64,000 nucleotides of DNA, taken from Yersinia hibernica. GTDB taxonomy: Bacteria > Pseudomonadota > Gammaproteobacteria > Enterobacterales > Enterobacteriaceae. Location: contig NZ_CP032487.1 in NCBI RefSeq assembly GCF_004124235.1, forward strand, positions 1,178,001-1,242,000. The letters run 5' to 3'. The position numbers and the translations under genes were made by a program. The notes beneath the pieces are model-generated. The model had not been told where the DNA came from. It was given only the letters and a program-made list of their open reading frames with translations, and did no database searches. Of the stretch, positions 1-9,147 are shown piece after piece (within the stretch, counting starts at the first letter, position 1; each line of letters opens with the position of its first letter).

Positions 1-378
1 AGTGCCCAATAAATTGGTGCGGCTGGGGGGCGAGGGGAAGGGCACATCCGTGGCAAAATTGATGGTGTTGTTGCTAAAGCGAATGGGGGCCCAGATTGCC
101 CAGCCATTATCTTTAATCCGGCCAATCACGTAGGGGTCTTGGTAATCAGCCGCGGTGGTTAAAATGCCGCCAAAGGTTGATTCGGAGTAATTGGTCATAA
201 AGGGCATATATATCTTGCCGTTATAGCTGACCAACAGGGGTTTGTCATTGGCTATTAGTTCGGCGAACAAGCTGATGATAAACAGGGTCAGAAAAATCCA
301 CAGTGACCAATAACCGCGACGGTTTTGGCGAAAGCGTGCCCAGCGGGCTTGATTAATAGCGCTTAGTCGCTTCATCAT
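1..378 (-). CDS. yejE: YejE, inner-membrane permease of the YejABEF peptide ABC transporter (N-terminal part only)
   Basis: Only the first 126 codons lie in the window; the rest runs off the left edge. The visible protein begins [13 protein letters not shown] and has a basic cytoplasmic start, one membrane segment near residues 22-42 and the start of a periplasmic stretch, as in the DppC-like permease YejE. Its ATG at 376-378 overlaps the TGA of yejB (ATGA), so the two are translationally coupled. In E. coli YejABEF imports oligopeptides and microcin C; YejE pairs with YejB as the second membrane subunit. The ATPase yejF would be expected just outside the window. Family is sure from the operon; the specific substrate is inferred. 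Confidence 0.9.
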   Translation of the reverse strand, partial: MMKRLSAINQARWARFRQNRRGYWSLWIFLTLFIISLFAELIANDKPLLVSYNGKIYMPFMTNYSESTFGGILTTAADYQDPYVIGRIKDNGWAIWAPIRFSNNTINFATDVPFPSPPSRTNLLGT

Positions 379-1475
379 TGGCGGCCCTCAAAGTCGATGC
401 GGGGGTCAACCAAGGTATAGGTGATATCGCTGAGGATATTTAGCAGTAAACCAATCAGAGTGAAAATATAAAGAGTGCCAAACATCACCGGATAATCGCG
501 CTGCAAGGTGGCGTCATAGCCCAGTAGCCCTAAACCATTGAGTGAAAACATCACTTCAATCAACAATGAACCAGTGAAAAACATGCTGATAAAGGTGGCG
601 GGGAAGCCCGCAATCACCAGCAACATGGCATTGCGGAACACATGGCGATAGAGGATTTTCTCTTCGGGTAGCCCTTTGGCGCGCGCGGTGACCACATATT
701 GTTTGCGGATTTCGTCAAGAAATGAGTTCTTAGTCAGCATGGTCAGAGTGGCAAAACCGCCAATCACGGTCGCCAGCACCGGCAAGGTAATGTGCCACAA
801 ATAGTCTGTTATTTTGCCGTACCACGGCAGAGTATCCCAGTTGCTGGACACTAATCCGCGTAGCGGGAATAAATCAAAATAGCTGCCGCCGGAAAACAGC
901 ACGACCAGTAAAATGGCGAATAAAAACGAGGGGATAGCATAACCAATAATAATTAAGGTGCTGCTCCAAGTATCAAAAGCTGAGCCATTGCGCACTGCCT
1001 TTTTAATGCCCAAAGGAATGGAAACCAGATAAATAATCAGTGTGCTCCATAACCCCAATGAGATAGAAACCGGCAGGCTATGCTTAATCAATGACATGAC
1101 GGATTCGCCACGAAACAGGCTGTCGCCAAAATCAAAGCGCACATAGCTCCACAGCATATCGAAATAGCGCTGATGCAGTGGTTTGTCAAAACCAAAGCGC
1201 TGCTTGATTTCAGCGATGACCTCCGGGTCTAATCCCCGTGACCCGCGATAGTTACTGTCCCCAACTTGCGCGGCATTGAGACCAACTTTGGCCCCCCCTA
1301 ATGCCGCATCGCCAGCACCGGCGCTATATCCGCCGGAATGGCCCAGTTCAATATTGGCGATAGCTTGATCAACCGGGCCGCCGGGGGCTATTTGTACAAT
1401 AAAAAAGTTTATAGTGATAATCGCCCACAACGTGGGAATGACCAATAACAGTCGCCGTAACAGATATGCGCCCAC
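375..1475 (-). CDS. yejB: YejB, inner-membrane permease of the YejABEF peptide/microcin C ABC transporter
   Basis: This 366-residue protein is a DppB-type binding-protein-dependent permease. It has an N-terminal membrane segment (about residues 8-30), a long periplasmic insertion to about 135, then five more hydrophobic segments; the EAA-type cytoplasmic loop is seen around [19 protein letters not shown]. The length is close to the E. coli protein. It sits between yejA (10-base gap) and yejE (4-base overlap) in one minus-strand operon. Role known from the family: with YejE it forms the channel for oligopeptides delivered by YejA. Start chosen as the ATG at 1475, which gives the expected N terminus. 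Confidence 0.95.
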   Translation of the reverse strand: MGAYLLRRLLLVIPTLWAIITINFFIVQIAPGGPVDQAIANIELGHSGGYSAGAGDAALGGAKVGLNAAQVGDSNYRGSRGLDPEVIAEIKQRFGFDKPLHQRYFDMLWSYVRFDFGDSLFRGESVMSLIKHSLPVSISLGLWSTLIIYLVSIPLGIKKAVRNGSAFDTWSSTLIIIGYAIPSFLFAILLVVLFSGGSYFDLFPLRGLVSSNWDTLPWYGKITDYLWHITLPVLATVIGGFATLTMLTKNSFLDEIRKQYVVTARAKGLPEEKILYRHVFRNAMLLVIAGFPATFISMFFTGSLLIEVMFSLNGLGLLGYDATLQRDYPVMFGTLYIFTLIGLLLNILSDITYTLVDPRIDFEGRQ

Positions 1476-1484
1476 AACTGCCCC

Positions 1485-3293
1485 CTAATGACGTTCTGCT
1501 GGCAGGTGAGCTGCCTTGTTGACATCAAACCACCAGCTATCAAATCCGAGCGAGTAAGTGGGCCTGTCCGCCGGCATTGAGAATTTATCCCAATAAGCAA
1601 AGCGGGCATGGTTGGAATACCACATCGGGATCATCAAGTAGTTCCAAGTTAACACCCGGTCAAGCGCTCGCCCCAGGGAGCGCAGTGCATCGGGCTGTTC
1701 CTGATGTTTAATTATCTGTTCAATCAATTGATCGATGGCGGGATCTTTAATCCCCGACGTGTTATAGCTGGAATCAATATATGCAGAACTCCACAAGATC
1801 TGCAGATTCGGGCTAGGGTAGGGGAACGCGGTGTAAACCGTAGGAATCATATCGTAATCCCGGCTGCGCAGGCGGTTAACAAACTGAGAACTATCCACCT
1901 CGCGGATATTCATGGTAATTCCCAAACGCTGTAAATTATGTTTAAACGGCTGAACATATTGGAAATTACTGCCGCTAAGTAACAGTAATTCAAAGACAAA
2001 AGGTTGGCCGGTCTTGCGGTTGACCAATTGCTGATTTTTCACTTCCCAACCAGCTTCACTCAATAATTCACGCGCTTTTAATAGGTTATCACGTGCATTG
2101 CCACTGCCATCAGTGTGTGGCGGCTGATAAATTTGTGTAAATACTTCGGGCGGTATTTTACCTTTGAGCGGGGCGAGCCATGCCAGTTCAGCACTGTCCG
2201 GATAACCTTTAGCGGCATATTCGGTATTCTGAAAGAAGCTATTAGTGCGTTGGTAACTATTGAAATAAAACGCTTTATTCATCCAGTCAAAATCAAATGC
2301 CAATGTCAGTGCTTCACGAACTCGTCTGTCGCTAAAAATAGGACGCTGGACATTAAAGGCCAGCCAGCGAGTATTTTGGGCCGAGTTATCGACGATATCC
2401 TGTTTGACGATATAGTCTTTCGCAAAGTTACCCCCAACATATTGTGTCGCCCAACTTTTGGGTGAAGTCTCTTCGCGGAAATCAAAAGCGCCAGCTTTAA
2501 ATGCTTCCAGTGCGACTTTATCATCTAAATAATAATCATAACGAATGGTGTCAAAATTATATTGCCCACGATTGATTGGCAAATTGGCTGCCCAATAATC
2601 TTTAACCCGCTCATAGGTAATAAACTGCCCCATCTTGTATTTACCAATCCGATAGGGGCCGCTGCTGACTGGCGGTTTACTCAGTGGATCACTGAGTTTA
2701 TGATTTTTCCAGAAATGCTCTGGCATGACGGGTAAACCAAATAGACCCAACATTTTATCTTTATTGGGTTCTGGGAATTCAAAACGCACAGTGAGGCGAG
2801 AAATGGCTTTTACCTGCACCCCTTTATAAACAATGCGAAATTGTGGCACACCCTCAGTCATAAATTTATTGAAAGTGAATGCGACATCTTGTGCAGTAAT
2901 AGGTTGGCCATCATGGAAACGGGCGCGGGGATTGATATCAACTTCAATCCAGTGAAAATCAGGAGCAAAACGAGCTGACTCGGCAATTAATGGATAATAG
3001 CTGCCAATCTCATCATCTGACGTGCCAAATAACGAGTCATACAACCTTTCCGTGCGTACCGCCGGGTTGCCACGTAATGCATAGCGGTTGAAGTTATCAA
3101 ATGTACCAATCGCAGATAGCGTGATATCTCCGCCTTTAGGAGCCGCCGGATTAACATAATCAAAATGGCTAAAATCTGATGAGTACTTAGGTTCGCCCAG
3201 TATGGCAAAAGAGCTGCTTTCTTTAATGGTTTCAGCCTGCAAGAAAAAACTCAGAGCTGAAAGTGCACAGGCAGCAAGTAGGCGTAACAACAT
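1485..3293 (-). CDS. yejA: YejA, periplasmic oligopeptide-binding protein (microcin C uptake system)
   Basis: A 602-residue SBP family 5 (DppA/OppA-like) protein. The first 21 or so residues form a Sec signal peptide ending before ETIKESS. The mature part carries the usual peptide-binding fold, for example the motif with APKGGDITLSAIGTFDNFN near residue 50 and the FNVQRPIFSDRRVREALTLA motif near residue 315. First gene of the yejABE(F) operon on the minus strand; the next gene starts 10 bases after its stop. It would capture peptides in the periplasm and pass them to YejBE. The 240 bases upstream hold its promoter region and a degenerate ERIC element. Confidence 0.95.
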   Translation of the reverse strand: MLLRLLAACALSALSFFLQAETIKESSSFAILGEPKYSSDFSHFDYVNPAAPKGGDITLSAIGTFDNFNRYALRGNPAVRTERLYDSLFGTSDDEIGSYYPLIAESARFAPDFHWIEVDINPRARFHDGQPITAQDVAFTFNKFMTEGVPQFRIVYKGVQVKAISRLTVRFEFPEPNKDKMLGLFGLPVMPEHFWKNHKLSDPLSKPPVSSGPYRIGKYKMGQFITYERVKDYWAANLPINRGQYNFDTIRYDYYLDDKVALEAFKAGAFDFREETSPKSWATQYVGGNFAKDYIVKQDIVDNSAQNTRWLAFNVQRPIFSDRRVREALTLAFDFDWMNKAFYFNSYQRTNSFFQNTEYAAKGYPDSAELAWLAPLKGKIPPEVFTQIYQPPHTDGSGNARDNLLKARELLSEAGWEVKNQQLVNRKTGQPFVFELLLLSGSNFQYVQPFKHNLQRLGITMNIREVDSSQFVNRLRSRDYDMIPTVYTAFPYPSPNLQILWSSAYIDSSYNTSGIKDPAIDQLIEQIIKHQEQPDALRSLGRALDRVLTWNYLMIPMWYSNHARFAYWDKFSMPADRPTYSLGFDSWWFDVNKAAHLPAERH

Positions 3294-3325
3294 ATTAGTG
3301 GTGATCTCCTGCTGTTATTTGAATA

Positions 3326-3466
3326 GACCCGTCATACATTCAAGCTGAATGCGTGTTAGCTGCTTTCACGACTCGACCCATCCATAAGCCTCGCCGGTGC
3401 GAGGCTGCTGCAAGCCGCGTTCAAATCTGCCGCCGCCTTCCTACAACTCGAATTATTTATTGTATA
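3326..3466. repeat. Degenerate ERIC element with an altered centre
   Basis: The ends match ERIC: left end GACCCGTCATACATTCAAGC and right end GCCTTCCTACAACTCGAATT followed by ATTTATTGTATAG. The central 40 bases do not keep the usual ERIC core (AGCTTACATAAGTAAGTGA); instead there is a different hairpin with stem GCCTCGC / GCGAGGC. It lies between yejA and pdeN. Confidence 0.7.
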
Positions 3467-3532
3467 GTAATAATCTTAAGTGAAATTACCAGTTTGCAGG
3501 GGTAAAGCAAACATTAAGCCAATTAGTTTTTG

Positions 3533-5095
3533 TTACGAAGTTTTTTCATGACAAAACTTGACTAAACCTTCAACGGACAGCGGCTTACTGAGTAGATAGC
3601 CTTGCAAGAAGTTAACACCGTGCTGGGCCAAATATTGGAGTTGCTGCTCGGTTTCTACGCCTTCAGCGACGGTTTCAATATTGAGCTTGCTCGCCAACAT
3701 TAATACTGCATCTAATACCGGAGCTGTAACAGTATTAATGCCGATGGTGCTGATAAAGGCGCGATCAATTTTAATATAATCTAATGTGAAACGTTCTAAA
3801 TAAATCAGCGCGCTATGCCCGGTGCCAAAATCATCAACAGCGATTTGTACCCCTTGTGAACGTAGCCAAGCAAATTGCTTGATTGCCAATTCCTCTTCAA
3901 CCATACCCCGCTCAGTAATCTCGAATACTGGGGAGAACACATCAGTATTTAATTTCTGCAACATCTGAGTGACATCTTTACGGAAGTTATCATCAATGAG
4001 ATGAACAGGGGAAATATTAAAGGCCAATTTAATTCCTGGAGGAACATGGTCAGCCATTAATTCACTGTCCTTAATGATTAATTCAAATAAATGCCGGGTC
4101 AGCGGTTGGATCAGATGTTGAGCTTCCGCATAAGGAATAAAAATGTCTGGAGAAATACGCCCCTCAATTGGATGTTGCCAGCGGATAAGCGCTTCCAACC
4201 CCGATATTTTTCGGTCACCTGAAGTGAATGCTGGTTGGTATTCAACAAAGAACTCACCACGCCGGATACCGCGTAAAATTTCTGCTTCCGCACTTTGGCT
4301 GGCAATTAAAATATAATAAGCCAAAATACCAACTAAGCCCGCAAGTAACAATCCTCCTAATAAGGTCATGCGAATATCATCCGCAGTGAGGTTGGTATGA
4401 TAAATCAATATCTTAATCGGATAACCGGGTAATTGGACCTCACGGGCATCACGTGTCGGTAATTGGCTGATTGGCATGACTTTAGAGTCAAAGGTGGTCA
4501 CTGCCAACTGATCAATAATGATGGCTAAACCGTTAACTTGATTGCTCGAATAATTCAGTAATAAATAGGGCTGTAAGTTGAGTTCCAATGTTGCTAATAC
4601 GCCAGTATTACCGCGACCGGCTTCGCGTAACCAGACACCAATTGCGGGTTTGTTTGGCATCATTGGTGTACCTTGCTGAATTTTAAAATCCAAAGGCTGG
4701 GATACATCAATTTTGGGATATAACGCACTGACAGGCGTAGCCATTTCACCCGTGGCTGAAGAGCAATAAGTCATATCATCCCGCACTAATAAGAAAGCCC
4801 GAACACCATTGGTAAATGCCGCCCGATAGTGCAGGGCAGGGCTGGCCTGTTCACAATTTTTTGCACTCAGCGGAATAAGCTGAGACATAGTTGTTGTTAG
4901 CTCACTAAGAAAGTGGGATGAATAGGAAATAATATGATCACTTTGCGCTGTTAATTTACGTTCACTGCTGCGATAAAGTAATGACAAAGTAATAACAACA
5001 AAACAAATAAAGAAACAGAGTGCGAGGATGACACTTTTTTTAACAAGATGGCGTCTGGATAAAGTATTGCGGGAGAACGCACTGTTTGAACCCAT
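3533..5095 (-). CDS. pdeN: PdeN (Rtn), membrane c-di-GMP phosphodiesterase with CSS sensor and EAL domain
   Basis: A 520-residue protein. Two membrane segments (about 20-40 and 243-267) flank a periplasmic CSS-motif sensor domain with the paired cysteines C81 (NCEQ) and C111 (YCSS). The C-terminal EAL domain (about 275-515) keeps the catalytic signatures: EALIRWQHP, FEITERG, DDFGTGHSALIYL and AEGVETEQQ, so it should hydrolyse c-di-GMP at the membrane. In this family the periplasmic disulfide state controls activity. Position between yejA and mepS is the same as E. coli rtn/pdeN. It is alone in its transcription unit. Start ATG at 5095 gives a cytoplasmic basic N terminus before the first membrane helix. 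Confidence 0.93.
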   Translation of the reverse strand: MGSNSAFSRNTLSRRHLVKKSVILALCFFICFVVITLSLLYRSSERKLTAQSDHIISYSSHFLSELTTTMSQLIPLSAKNCEQASPALHYRAAFTNGVRAFLLVRDDMTYCSSATGEMATPVSALYPKIDVSQPLDFKIQQGTPMMPNKPAIGVWLREAGRGNTGVLATLELNLQPYLLLNYSSNQVNGLAIIIDQLAVTTFDSKVMPISQLPTRDAREVQLPGYPIKILIYHTNLTADDIRMTLLGGLLLAGLVGILAYYILIASQSAEAEILRGIRRGEFFVEYQPAFTSGDRKISGLEALIRWQHPIEGRISPDIFIPYAEAQHLIQPLTRHLFELIIKDSELMADHVPPGIKLAFNISPVHLIDDNFRKDVTQMLQKLNTDVFSPVFEITERGMVEEELAIKQFAWLRSQGVQIAVDDFGTGHSALIYLERFTLDYIKIDRAFISTIGINTVTAPVLDAVLMLASKLNIETVAEGVETEQQLQYLAQHGVNFLQGYLLSKPLSVEGLVKFCHEKTS

Positions 5096-5583
5096 GTTAC
5101 GCCGCTCCTCAGCATGATCGGTAAAGTGTTTATGAGTATAAGTAAGTTAGTAGCACAGCGCTACCGATTTGCTAGGGAGTATTATTGACATTAATAAGCT
5201 TATCGATTTGAATTTTCATCGAATATAGAGCAAAGATGCCATATAAATGCATCAAATATGTGGTGCCAGTGAATCTGCATTTGTAGTGATGTATTTTAGA
5301 AATACATATCCATAAAATAAATTTTCAGCTTAGTAACACAGTCTACTTAATTCTTGAAAGGATAATCGTTGGTTATTATACCTTAGTGCCAGAAAACTCT
5401 TGGTTTAGCGCAGCGCATTTTACACAGAAAATTCTTGATTTCTGCTATTTCCTGTAAAAAAGGACGTTTCCTACACAGTGAGCAGAAATGGATGACGGGG
5501 AGGGGATTCCAGCAATAAAAAACGCTGCCGTGGCAGCGTTTCATAGTTTCGTTTGGTATCTCGGACAACAGGAATAAAATCAG
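5096..5583. other. Intergenic region pdeN-mepS (488 bp)
   Basis: AT-rich region holding the pdeN promoter (not assignable to exact boxes) and, at its right end, the mepS terminator. A 61-codon minus-strand ORF here overlaps the terminator and looks spurious. Nothing else is convincing. Confidence 0.5.
5517..5540 (-). terminator. Rho-independent terminator of mepS
   Basis: Stem AACGCTGCC / GGCAGCGTT with a two-base apex, followed on the minus strand by TTTTATT. It lies 44 bases after the mepS stop codon. Confidence 0.85.
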
Positions 5584-6168
5584 CTAGCTGCGCGAACCAC
5601 TACTCAGGACTCGCCGCCCATCACGATAACGCTTATTCCAATAATCTTCATTTAGGCTCGATATTGTCACACCGACACTGGTCGACGCATGTACAAACTT
5701 ATCGTTTCCTAAATAGATACCAACATGGCGGCCTGTCGAACCTGCTCGGAACAGCACTAAATCACCGGGGCGCAATTTAGTTCGCTGGATTTTCTTGCCA
5801 AGATCCTGCTGCTCAGAGGTTGAGCGTGGCAAATCCATACCAAATTGTTCACGGAAAGTCGTTTGTACGAACGCAGAGCAATCAATACCGCGTTTACTAC
5901 TACCGCCTAGGCGATAACGAACCCCTTTCCACCCTGCATACTGTTCTAAAATTTTCGATTTGACGTCAACGTTGCGCACCATCGCTTCGAATTCATCCTG
6001 AGAGGCTTGCAGTAAAAGCCCATCTTTGTCATTAACTGCACGCATCTCAGTTTGCGAATTATGTAAGTTCGAAGTCTGTGGTGAACTACACGCTGATAAC
6101 ATTACCGCTGCTGCAACCGCAGGAATGACCCGCAGAATATATCTCATAATAGGTTGAGACTTGACCAT
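5584..6168 (-). CDS. mepS: MepS (Spr), murein DD-endopeptidase, outer-membrane lipoprotein
   Basis: A 194-residue NlpC/P60 protein. The lipobox LSAC places the lipidated cysteine at C27. The hydrolase domain shows the catalytic cysteine C97 in GIDCSAF, and H148 (GRHVGIY) and H160 (KFVHAST). MepS cuts meso-DAP-D-Ala cross-links so that new murein can be inserted; it is held in the outer membrane and degraded by the NlpI-Prc system. The N terminus MVKSQPI is that of the E. coli protein, which supports the ATG at 6168. Neighbours pdeN and lpxT match E. coli order. Monocistronic with its own terminator. Confidence 0.96.
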   Translation of the reverse strand: MVKSQPIMRYILRVIPAVAAAVMLSACSSPQTSNLHNSQTEMRAVNDKDGLLLQASQDEFEAMVRNVDVKSKILEQYAGWKGVRYRLGGSSKRGIDCSAFVQTTFREQFGMDLPRSTSEQQDLGKKIQRTKLRPGDLVLFRAGSTGRHVGIYLGNDKFVHASTSVGVTISSLNEDYWNKRYRDGRRVLSSGSRS

Positions 6169-6549
6169 TGTTGTTGTTTTCCCTTGCTGTCCTTACGACG
6201 GATGTCGCTACCAAAAATACCAAACGAATCGAGATTATTGATTGTGGTCTGATGAGACAATCACTTAACCAAATAAATGTGCAGGAACGCACAATATTCA
6301 TTAGGACAGTAGTGAAATGCCGTTATCGGAACGCAAACGTTTTTGAGATTACCGCAATGATTAATAAAAGGCGAGAGCTTTTATACCCATAATTTTACAA
6401 AATGTTAATGTAACATAATGTAATGTTATATATTAAAAGCAGATAGCTGAATTTTTAGCCGTTTAGTGACAATAAATAAGTGAAAGCATAAATGGTGGCT
6501 GGAGCAAAAAAATCGCTCTTTTGAGCTCCAGCATAACGCCGTTGGCGGG
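6169..6549. other. Intergenic region mepS-lpxT (381 bp)
   Basis: Contains the mepS upstream region, including an AT-rich stretch near 6400-6435 with repeated ATGTTA/TAACAT arms, and the lpxT terminator at 6498-6532. The plus-strand ORF in it has no coding support. Confidence 0.45.
6498..6532 (-). terminator. Probable terminator of lpxT
   Basis: Nested stems: outer GCTGGAGC / GCTCCAGC and inner GCTC-TTTT-GAGC; on the minus strand the inner stem is followed by a run of seven T. It lies 18 bases after the lpxT stop. Confidence 0.6.
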
Positions 6550-7251
6550 TTAATGTTTTTTTGAACCTGGTAGGTTCCGATTAATGGCATCAATGATTTT
6601 ATCACTGAGCGGTGTCAGCAATATCCAGCTTATCCCTACCAAAACGACTGACAGTGAGCCGACCACAATATCAGTAAACCAATGTGCACCAATCATTATT
6701 CGCGGCATTGAGAAGACGACGACGATCAGCAAGGCAATAGCAAAAGCGCCGCGAGAAAAATAGCGCAACATAAAGCAGGCGAAAATGATCAACACCATGC
6801 CATGGTCGCCGGGGAAACTGTCGCTGGAGGCATCTTTAGTCGGAATCCCGGTTAATTCACTGACGCGATTAATATTTTCAAAAACCAGTGTCGGACTGGG
6901 ACGGGAAACCGGTATCAAATGGCCTAATTGATTGAGGATGACTGCGGTTAACAGCATGACAAAGCCCATGACAATTAGGCGGCGGCGACCTGCGGGGGTT
7001 TCTCTTATATAACAGGACAAATAAAGCAGCCCCATGCAAATCAGGGAAATAACATCGAAAGCCCGATTGTTAGTGATGGCCACTAAATGCAGGAATGACG
7101 GGCTGGACAGCAGGTGTTGGTTAAAATAGAAGAATATTGCTGAATCTATTTTAAACCAAAATCCGTGGTTTGCCGGGATATACCAAGAGAAGAACAGGGC
7201 GATTCCAAGCAAATTAAGCAGTAATACTGTTGGTAAATTACGGCGGGTCAT
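6550..7251 (-). CDS. lpxT: LpxT, Kdo2-lipid A phosphotransferase (PAP2 family)
   Basis: A 233-residue six-helix membrane protein of the PAP2 family. Signature residues are visible: SRPSPTLVF (motif 1 part), SFPGDHGMVL (motif 2) and HWFTDIVVG (motif 3). LpxT moves a phosphate from undecaprenyl diphosphate to the 1-position of lipid A at the outer face of the inner membrane, giving the 1-diphosphate species. Position between mepS and yeiR is that of E. coli lpxT (yeiU). The stretch before the first motif and overall length fit LpxT better than YbjG-type phosphatases. Single gene with likely own terminator. Modification of lipid A 1-phosphate competes with EptA in other enterics. Confidence 0.88.
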   Translation of the reverse strand: MTRRNLPTVLLLNLLGIALFFSWYIPANHGFWFKIDSAIFFYFNQHLLSSPSFLHLVAITNNRAFDVISLICMGLLYLSCYIRETPAGRRRLIVMGFVMLLTAVILNQLGHLIPVSRPSPTLVFENINRVSELTGIPTKDASSDSFPGDHGMVLIIFACFMLRYFSRGAFAIALLIVVVFSMPRIMIGAHWFTDIVVGSLSVVLVGISWILLTPLSDKIIDAINRNLPGSKKH

Positions 7252-7313
7252 GCGCTAGCCTATATTCTAAAAATTGTCAGTGTATTAATGGGTTACCAAT
7301 AAATTGGAGCGCA

Positions 7314-8297
7314 TTATACTCCATTATGCAGCCGAATCCTGAGTAATTCATGCTGGAGTGCATTCCAGTCAGGGGCCATTGTGCTAATAAGCTCAATGCG
7401 GCTATCCAGCGGGGGAATTTGGCGAGTTTCAATTTTTAAATCACTCCCTTGTCGGTTAATGACGAGGGTTCCTTCAGCAATACGCATTACCCCCTTTATT
7501 CGCTCTACTGGATTTAATCGTACCCATTCCAATAATGGCACGGTGTCAAATACAGTGTCGGCATTAAATACCCAACCACAACTCAGATAACCTTGACCTT
7601 GATTAACAGCGCGACGCCAAGGTTCTGCACCTTTGAGACTTAATGCCGCCAGCCCTTTTGGTCGTGTTGAGTGGTGATGGTGCTCACCATCGGGTAATTC
7701 ATCATTATTACTGTGCGCCATATCCAGCAAAGTAATATCAATCTTCCCTTGCTCCGTATAATAGAGTGGGCGAGATACGGCTTGTTGTGTATGCCACTGT
7801 TTTAATACCGCGTAATCTGTTGTGCTATAGGTATCTTGTTTATTCGCGACCAGGATATCGGCTGCGGCTAATTGGTCGCGGAAGTTTTCATTTCCGGTAT
7901 AACGGGGATCACTTAGTTGACGGGCATCTAGCAGGCTTAGAGTGGCATGCAGAGAGATCCAAGGTAGGTAACTATCTGACGTTAATAAGGAGAGAATCTG
8001 TTTGGGGTGGCCTAACCCGGTTGGCTCAATCAGTAATCTGTCCGGTTTTGCTTGTTGTAGCAGCATATTCAAGCCGACTTGCATGGGAAGCCCGTTAACA
8101 CAACACATGCAGCCACCGGGTATTTCTTTTAATACTGCACCACTGTCTGCTAATAGTGCGCCATCAATACCTATCTCACCGAATTCATTGACCAGAACGG
8201 CCCATTTCTCATTTTCAGGTTTTTGTGACAGTAAATGACGAATTGTGGTGGTCTTGCCACACCCTAAAAAGCCGGTAATTAGGTTCGTTTTTGTCAT
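7314..8297 (-). CDS. yeiR: YeiR, zinc-binding COG0523 GTPase
   Basis: A 327-residue P-loop GTPase of the COG0523 (CobW/ZNG1-like) family. Walker A is GFLGCGKTT (residues 9-17), the metal motif CMCC is at 63-66, and NKQD gives base specificity near residue 150. A histidine-rich patch (EHHHHST) lies near residue 205. The E. coli homologue binds zinc, with GTPase activity stimulated by it; a role in metal delivery is inferred. The SD region AGATCTC upstream is weak but ATG at 8297 gives the normal N terminus MTKTNLITGFLG. Order yeiR-lpxT-mepS equals E. coli. I see no Zur box upstream. Confidence 0.93.
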   Translation of the reverse strand: MTKTNLITGFLGCGKTTTIRHLLSQKPENEKWAVLVNEFGEIGIDGALLADSGAVLKEIPGGCMCCVNGLPMQVGLNMLLQQAKPDRLLIEPTGLGHPKQILSLLTSDSYLPWISLHATLSLLDARQLSDPRYTGNENFRDQLAAADILVANKQDTYSTTDYAVLKQWHTQQAVSRPLYYTEQGKIDITLLDMAHSNNDELPDGEHHHHSTRPKGLAALSLKGAEPWRRAVNQGQGYLSCGWVFNADTVFDTVPLLEWVRLNPVERIKGVMRIAEGTLVINRQGSDLKIETRQIPPLDSRIELISTMAPDWNALQHELLRIRLHNGV

Positions 8298-8611
8298 CAG
8301 AGATCTCCAACCATAAATTTATTTTCAATAACCTCTCAAGAAAAGGCTCAGTCGTGCCGATATTATCAGGAGAGGATATAACACCAGCCAAGCTTATTAT
8401 TAAACGAAAAAGGCTAAAAGGCAGACTATTTCCTAGGCGTATTAGGAACCTCGCCTAATTGCATTACAAAGCTAAGCAATATAATTCACTTCTACGAGGA
8501 ATCTTAGTGAGTTATAGACCGAGCAAGCAATAAAAAATGCTCTGTCATTCCCATCGCTCTGGCTGGAATCCTCTATCATTTAAAATGACTGATATGAGAG
8601 TCGAGGTGATT
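8298..8611. other. Intergenic region yeiR / fimbrial-like gene (divergent, 314 bp)
   Basis: Holds promoters for both divergent genes. A short hairpin (TAGGCG ... CGCCTA, about 8432-8457) is visible; no operator I can name. Confidence 0.4.
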
Positions 8612-8938
8612 ATGAGCAACTATCGGGTACTAATTGTCTTAGCCATAATGTTTTCATGGACAATATCTTTTGCTGCAAGTAGTGCGCAATCTACCCTGTC
8701 TGTAACCGGAACAATTACATTTTCCGGAGCTATTGTAGACAGCCCATGTGATACCTCAATTGCGGACCAAACGATTACCACACGCTGTTACCGCAATGGT
8801 GAAACACTCACTCAACGACAAACCCTCTCACGTAATATGCCGCTGGCTTCTCGGTTACCCAGCAATTTAGCGTCTTCACGCCTGGAATGGCTGAATCCGC
8901 AGCGTAATTTAGGAATATTAACTGTCACTTACCTCTAA
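8612..8938 (+). CDS. Orphan fimbrial-subunit-like secreted protein
   Basis: 108 residues from the ATG at 8612, chosen because GAGG sits five bases upstream and because this start gives a clean signal peptide (MSNYRVLIVLAIMFSWTISFA, cut before ASSAQ). The mature start, with GTITFSGAIVDSPC, looks like the first strand of type 1 pilins, in which the first cysteine pairs with a second one about 40 residues on; here a second cysteine follows only about 14 residues later. The protein is too short for a full pilin (about 150-160). No chaperone or usher gene is near. It may be a remnant or a stand-alone periplasmic protein. Function not known. A strong terminator follows. Confidence 0.6.
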   Translation: MSNYRVLIVLAIMFSWTISFAASSAQSTLSVTGTITFSGAIVDSPCDTSIADQTITTRCYRNGETLTQRQTLSRNMPLASRLPSNLASSRLEWLNPQRNLGILTVTYL

Positions 8939-8968
8939 TATTGCAAACTAAATTAATGATTCTTTATA

Positions 8969-8999
8969 AACACGGCTTATCACATTGATAAGCCGTGTT
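8969..8999 (+). terminator. Terminator after the fimbrial-like gene
   Basis: A perfect 14-base stem, AACACGGCTTATCA / TGATAAGCCGTGTT, with a three-base loop. T-tract is short, so termination strength is uncertain. Confidence 0.6.
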
Positions 9000-9020
9000 A
9001 GTTCGTCTGATGTTTTATGC

Positions 9021-9058
9021 TGCAATGAAATTGTTGGACTGCAATGAAATTGTTTGAC
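9021..9058. repeat. Tandem 19-bp direct repeat upstream of the UxuR-type regulator
   Basis: Two adjacent copies, TGCAATGAAATTGTTGGAC and TGCAATGAAATTGTTTGAC, differing at one base. Each contains AAATTGTT, which resembles a UxuR/ExuR half-site. Confidence 0.75.
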
Positions 9059-9064
9059 CACATG
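9047..9064. promoter_or_regulatory. Candidate UxuR/ExuR operator
   Basis: AAATTGTTTGACCACATG matches 12 of 18 positions of the UxuR/ExuR palindrome as I remember it (AAATTGGTATACCAATTT). A second, GntR-type palindrome TTGG-N5-CCAA lies at 9092-9104. Both precede the regulator gene, suggesting autoregulation. Confidence 0.5.
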
Positions 9065-9091
9065 ATATACTGGCTGTTATTCAGACACCAT

Positions 9092-9104
9092 TTGGTCAGG
9101 CCAA
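9092..9104. promoter_or_regulatory. Candidate GntR-family operator (TTGG-N5-CCAA)
   Basis: TTGGTCAGGCCAA, flanked by further T and A symmetry. The same layout occurs at 11653-11665 in the uxuA/uxuB intergenic region, which suggests one regulator acts on both. Confidence 0.45.
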
Positions 9105-9147
9105 TTTGGTATTTTCACTGCCAATACCTGATGCAGGAAATAAGGTT

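Noticed and set aside
5383..5568. 61-codon minus-strand ORF with several cysteines
   Set aside because: It starts inside the mepS terminator, has no SD and no family resemblance.
6168..6392. 74-codon plus-strand ORF upstream of mepS
   Set aside because: Lies in the mepS leader, no SD, no coding character.
9106..9147. Upstream TTG start for the GntR regulator
   Set aside because: It overlaps a candidate operator; the ATG at 9148 has a clear SD. Not fully excluded.
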